Made by a program: the position numbers and the translations under genes. From the NCBI RefSeq assembly GCF_029504395.1, contig NZ_JAQFIF010000001.1, forward strand, positions 558,001-622,000: 64,000 nt of DNA. The letters are read 5' to 3'. Within the stretch, counting starts at the first letter, position 1. Each line of letters opens with the position of its first letter. The stretch is from Arthrobacter sp. ES3-54 (GTDB taxonomy: Bacteria > Actinomycetota > Actinomycetes > Actinomycetales > Micrococcaceae). Of this stretch, positions 62,439 to 64,000 are shown in pieces. The notes under the pieces were generated by a model. It was not told the origin of the DNA, did not search any database, and worked only from the letters and a program-made list of their open reading frames with translations.

Positions 62439-63539
62439 ATGACCGGCATCATCGAGTTCAGCGGCCCCATCCTCACGGCGGCGGATCAGGAACGCCGCGG
62501 GCTCTGGTCGGTGGATGGCCTGCTGACCTTCCGCCGTCCGGCCGCCGCGCCGGACCTCGTGCTGGACGGCTGGGTCATTCCCGGGCTCGTGGACGCGCAC
62601 TGCCATATAGGCCTGGGCCCGGGCGGGGACGTTTCCGAGGCCACTGCGGAATCCCAGGCTCTGGCGGACCGCGACGCCGGGACGCTGCTGGTCCGCGACG
62701 CCGGCGCCATCCACGACACCCGCTGGCTCCAGCAACGCGCGGACCTTCCCCGGATCATCCGCTCCGGCCGGCACCTCGCCCGGACCCGGCGCTACCTGCC
62801 GGGCCTGGCCGTCGAGGTCGAACCCGATGATCTCGTCGAGGCGGTGCGCAAGCAGGCCCGCGCCGGCGACGGCTGGGTCAAGCTCGTGGGCGACTGGATC
62901 GACCGCGACGCCGGCGATCTCGCCGCGAGCTTTCCCGCCCGGACGGTCAAGGACGCCGTTCAGGCCGCCCACGACGAAGGGGCCCGCGTCACCGCACACT
63001 GCTTCGCCGAAGACACCCTGGATGACATGCTCGACGCCGGGATCGACTGCATCGAGCACGCCACCGGGCTGCTGCCCCGGCACCTGCCGCGCTTCCTCGA
63101 ACAGGGCGTCCCGATTGTGCCTACCCTAATCAACATCGCCACGTTCCCGGACATCGCCGCCCGGGCCGAGGCCAAGTTCCCCCGCTACGCCGCCCACATG
63201 CGCTCGCTGTGGGAGCGGCGGGCGGAGCGGGTGCTCGAATCCCACGAGGCGGGGGTGGCCGTCTATGCCGGCACCGACGCCGGCAGCGTGATCAGCCACG
63301 GCCGGATCGTGGACGAGATCCAGGCCCTGCACGCCGCCGGCCTTCCCGCCGCAGCCGCCCTCGACGCCGCATGCTGGTCCGCGCGGAAGTGGCTCGGCGC
63401 GGAGTCCATCGGTGAAGGGGCGAGTGCGGATGTCCTGGTCACCGCCGAAGATCCGCGGAGCCAGCCGGCCACGCTCCGCCACCTCAGGCACATCGTGTTG
63501 CGCGGGCTGCCGGTGAACCGGCAACCAGGCCGCCATTAG
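62439..63539 (+). CDS. metal-dependent amidohydrolase
   Basis: A 366-residue amidohydrolase-superfamily enzyme. PGLVDAHCHIG gives the first HxH metal pair; KLVGDWID supplies a likely bridging Lys; VTAHCFAE and CIEHATG carry further metal His residues, and GTDAGS the last Asp. The superfamily includes imidazolonepropionase-like and dipeptidase-like enzymes; the substrate cannot be named. It is divergent from thiC and 81 bases before the VOC gene region. Confidence 0.8.
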   Translation: MTGIIEFSGPILTAADQERRGLWSVDGLLTFRRPAAAPDLVLDGWVIPGLVDAHCHIGLGPGGDVSEATAESQALADRDAGTLLVRDAGAIHDTRWLQQRADLPRIIRSGRHLARTRRYLPGLAVEVEPDDLVEAVRKQARAGDGWVKLVGDWIDRDAGDLAASFPARTVKDAVQAAHDEGARVTAHCFAEDTLDDMLDAGIDCIEHATGLLPRHLPRFLEQGVPIVPTLINIATFPDIAARAEAKFPRYAAHMRSLWERRAERVLESHEAGVAVYAGTDAGSVISHGRIVDEIQALHAAGLPAAAALDAACWSARKWLGAESIGEGASADVLVTAEDPRSQPATLRHLRHIVLRGLPVNRQPGRH

Positions 63540-63546
63540 GAATAAA

Positions 63547-63569
63547 TTGAAGCTTCAAGTAATTTACTT
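63547..63569. promoter_or_regulatory. two overlapping palindromes, possible operator
   Basis: TTGAAGCTTCAA (63547-63558) and AAGTAATTTACTT (63557-63569) are both perfect and share two bases. They sit in an AT-rich patch just upstream of the VOC gene. Such AT-rich nested palindromes often bind MarR-type regulators; no regulator gene is visible. Confidence 0.45.
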
Positions 63570-63620
63570 CTATGCAGAGTCACCGAAAGCCGGTGGCTAC
63601 AGAACCCACGGAGCGTTTCA

Positions 63621-64000
63621 ATGACCGCAGAAGCCAGCACCCAGGACCTCCTTCCTGCCGAACTCACTATGGGCACTGTGATGCTCAAGGTCGGCGACAT
63701 GAAGCTCATGACCGACTACTACCAGCGGGCCCTCGGCCTGGAGACTGTGGCCGAGCAGGACGGCGGGCTCTACCTTGGCCGCCAGCAGAAGCCGCTGGTG
63801 CACCTGGCACCCGCACCTGGCCTGAATCTTCCGTCCCGCGGCGAGGCCGGGCTCTTCCATACCGCCCTCCTCTTCGAGGACCAGCACTCCCTGGCGGCCA
63901 CCATTGCCAGCGCGGCCCAGTACGAGCCCCAGTCCTTCACCGGCAGTGCGGACCACCTGGTCAGTGAGGCCTTCTACTTCAACGACCCCGAAGGAAACGG
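63621..64000 (+). CDS. VOC-family (glyoxalase/dioxygenase-like) protein, partial
   Basis: The 5' part of a vicinal-oxygen-chelate protein, 126 codons before the window ends. TMGTVMLKVGDMKLMTDYYQRALGL is one complete first beta-alpha-beta-beta-beta module, and LFHTALLFED carries a metal-type His. Members include glyoxalases and catechol 2,3-dioxygenases. Weak ribosome-site signal; ATG 63621 begins MTAEASTQD. Function cannot be stated further. Confidence 0.75.
   Translation, partial: MTAEASTQDLLPAELTMGTVMLKVGDMKLMTDYYQRALGLETVAEQDGGLYLGRQQKPLVHLAPAPGLNLPSRGEAGLFHTALLFEDQHSLAATIASAAQYEPQSFTGSADHLVSEAFYFNDPEGN

Overview
The window is a high-GC Gram-positive (actinobacterial) chromosome segment, most like Arthrobacter/Pseudarthrobacter or a close Micrococcaceae relative. 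This rests on the gene order coaD–DUF177–rpmF–rnc–mutM–smc–ftsY and amtB–glnK–ffh, on frequent GTG/TTG starts and apparent leaderless starts, and on an oleA–oleBC–oleD cluster whose B and C domains are fused, as known from Micrococcus and Arthrobacter. No rRNA, tRNA, CRISPR array, insertion sequence or prophage was seen.

Left part (1–31 kb) is an accessory cell-envelope glycopolymer locus, visibly AT-richer in places than the rest. It encodes WecB and two WecC enzymes (UDP-GlcNAc to UDP-ManNAc to UDP-ManNAcA), two very large TagF-like polymerases (about 1,230 residues each), several unrelated glycosyltransferases (CgeB-like, GT2-like, GT-D fold, tandem GT-B), a hexapeptide-repeat acyltransferase, and a LicC-like nucleotidyltransferase. 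It also encodes an unusual set of exported proteins: two FN3–endonuclease/exonuclease/phosphatase (EEP) proteins, a Tat-type calcineurin-like metallophosphoesterase and a Tat-type propeller-like protein. A cassette of CgeB-like glycosyltransferase plus wecC occurs twice in the same orientation, at 1–1405 and 24854–27972, and brackets the locus. My reading is that the cytoplasmic enzymes build a phosphodiester-containing, probably ManNAcA-containing wall polymer and the exported phosphoesterases may trim it; the second half is inference.

Middle part (31–50 kb) is core genome: thiL, a DAK2 protein, recG, rsmD, a spermidine-synthase-like protein and an aminotransferase (minus strand), coaD, DUF177, rpmF, rnc, mutM, then the inserted ole alkene cluster on the minus strand, then smc and ftsY.

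Right part (50–64 kb): a secreted GH79-like glycosidase and an MFS exporter (minus) lie between ftsY and the amtB–glnK nitrogen operon, which has a well-phased GlnR-type box upstream. zwf (minus) sits where glnD is found in several other actinobacteria, followed by ffh, an alpha/beta hydrolase, thiC with a clear TPP riboswitch (minus), an amidohydrolase, and a VOC-family gene cut by the window end.

Details worth noticing include a probable ATT start codon for the DUF177 gene, at least four candidate leaderless genes, a 4 x 66 bp repeat encoding a hendecad-like coiled coil on a GT-D enzyme, loss of a likely catalytic His in one of two EEP paralogues, and loss of acidic motifs in the GT-A domain of one of two TagF-like paralogues.
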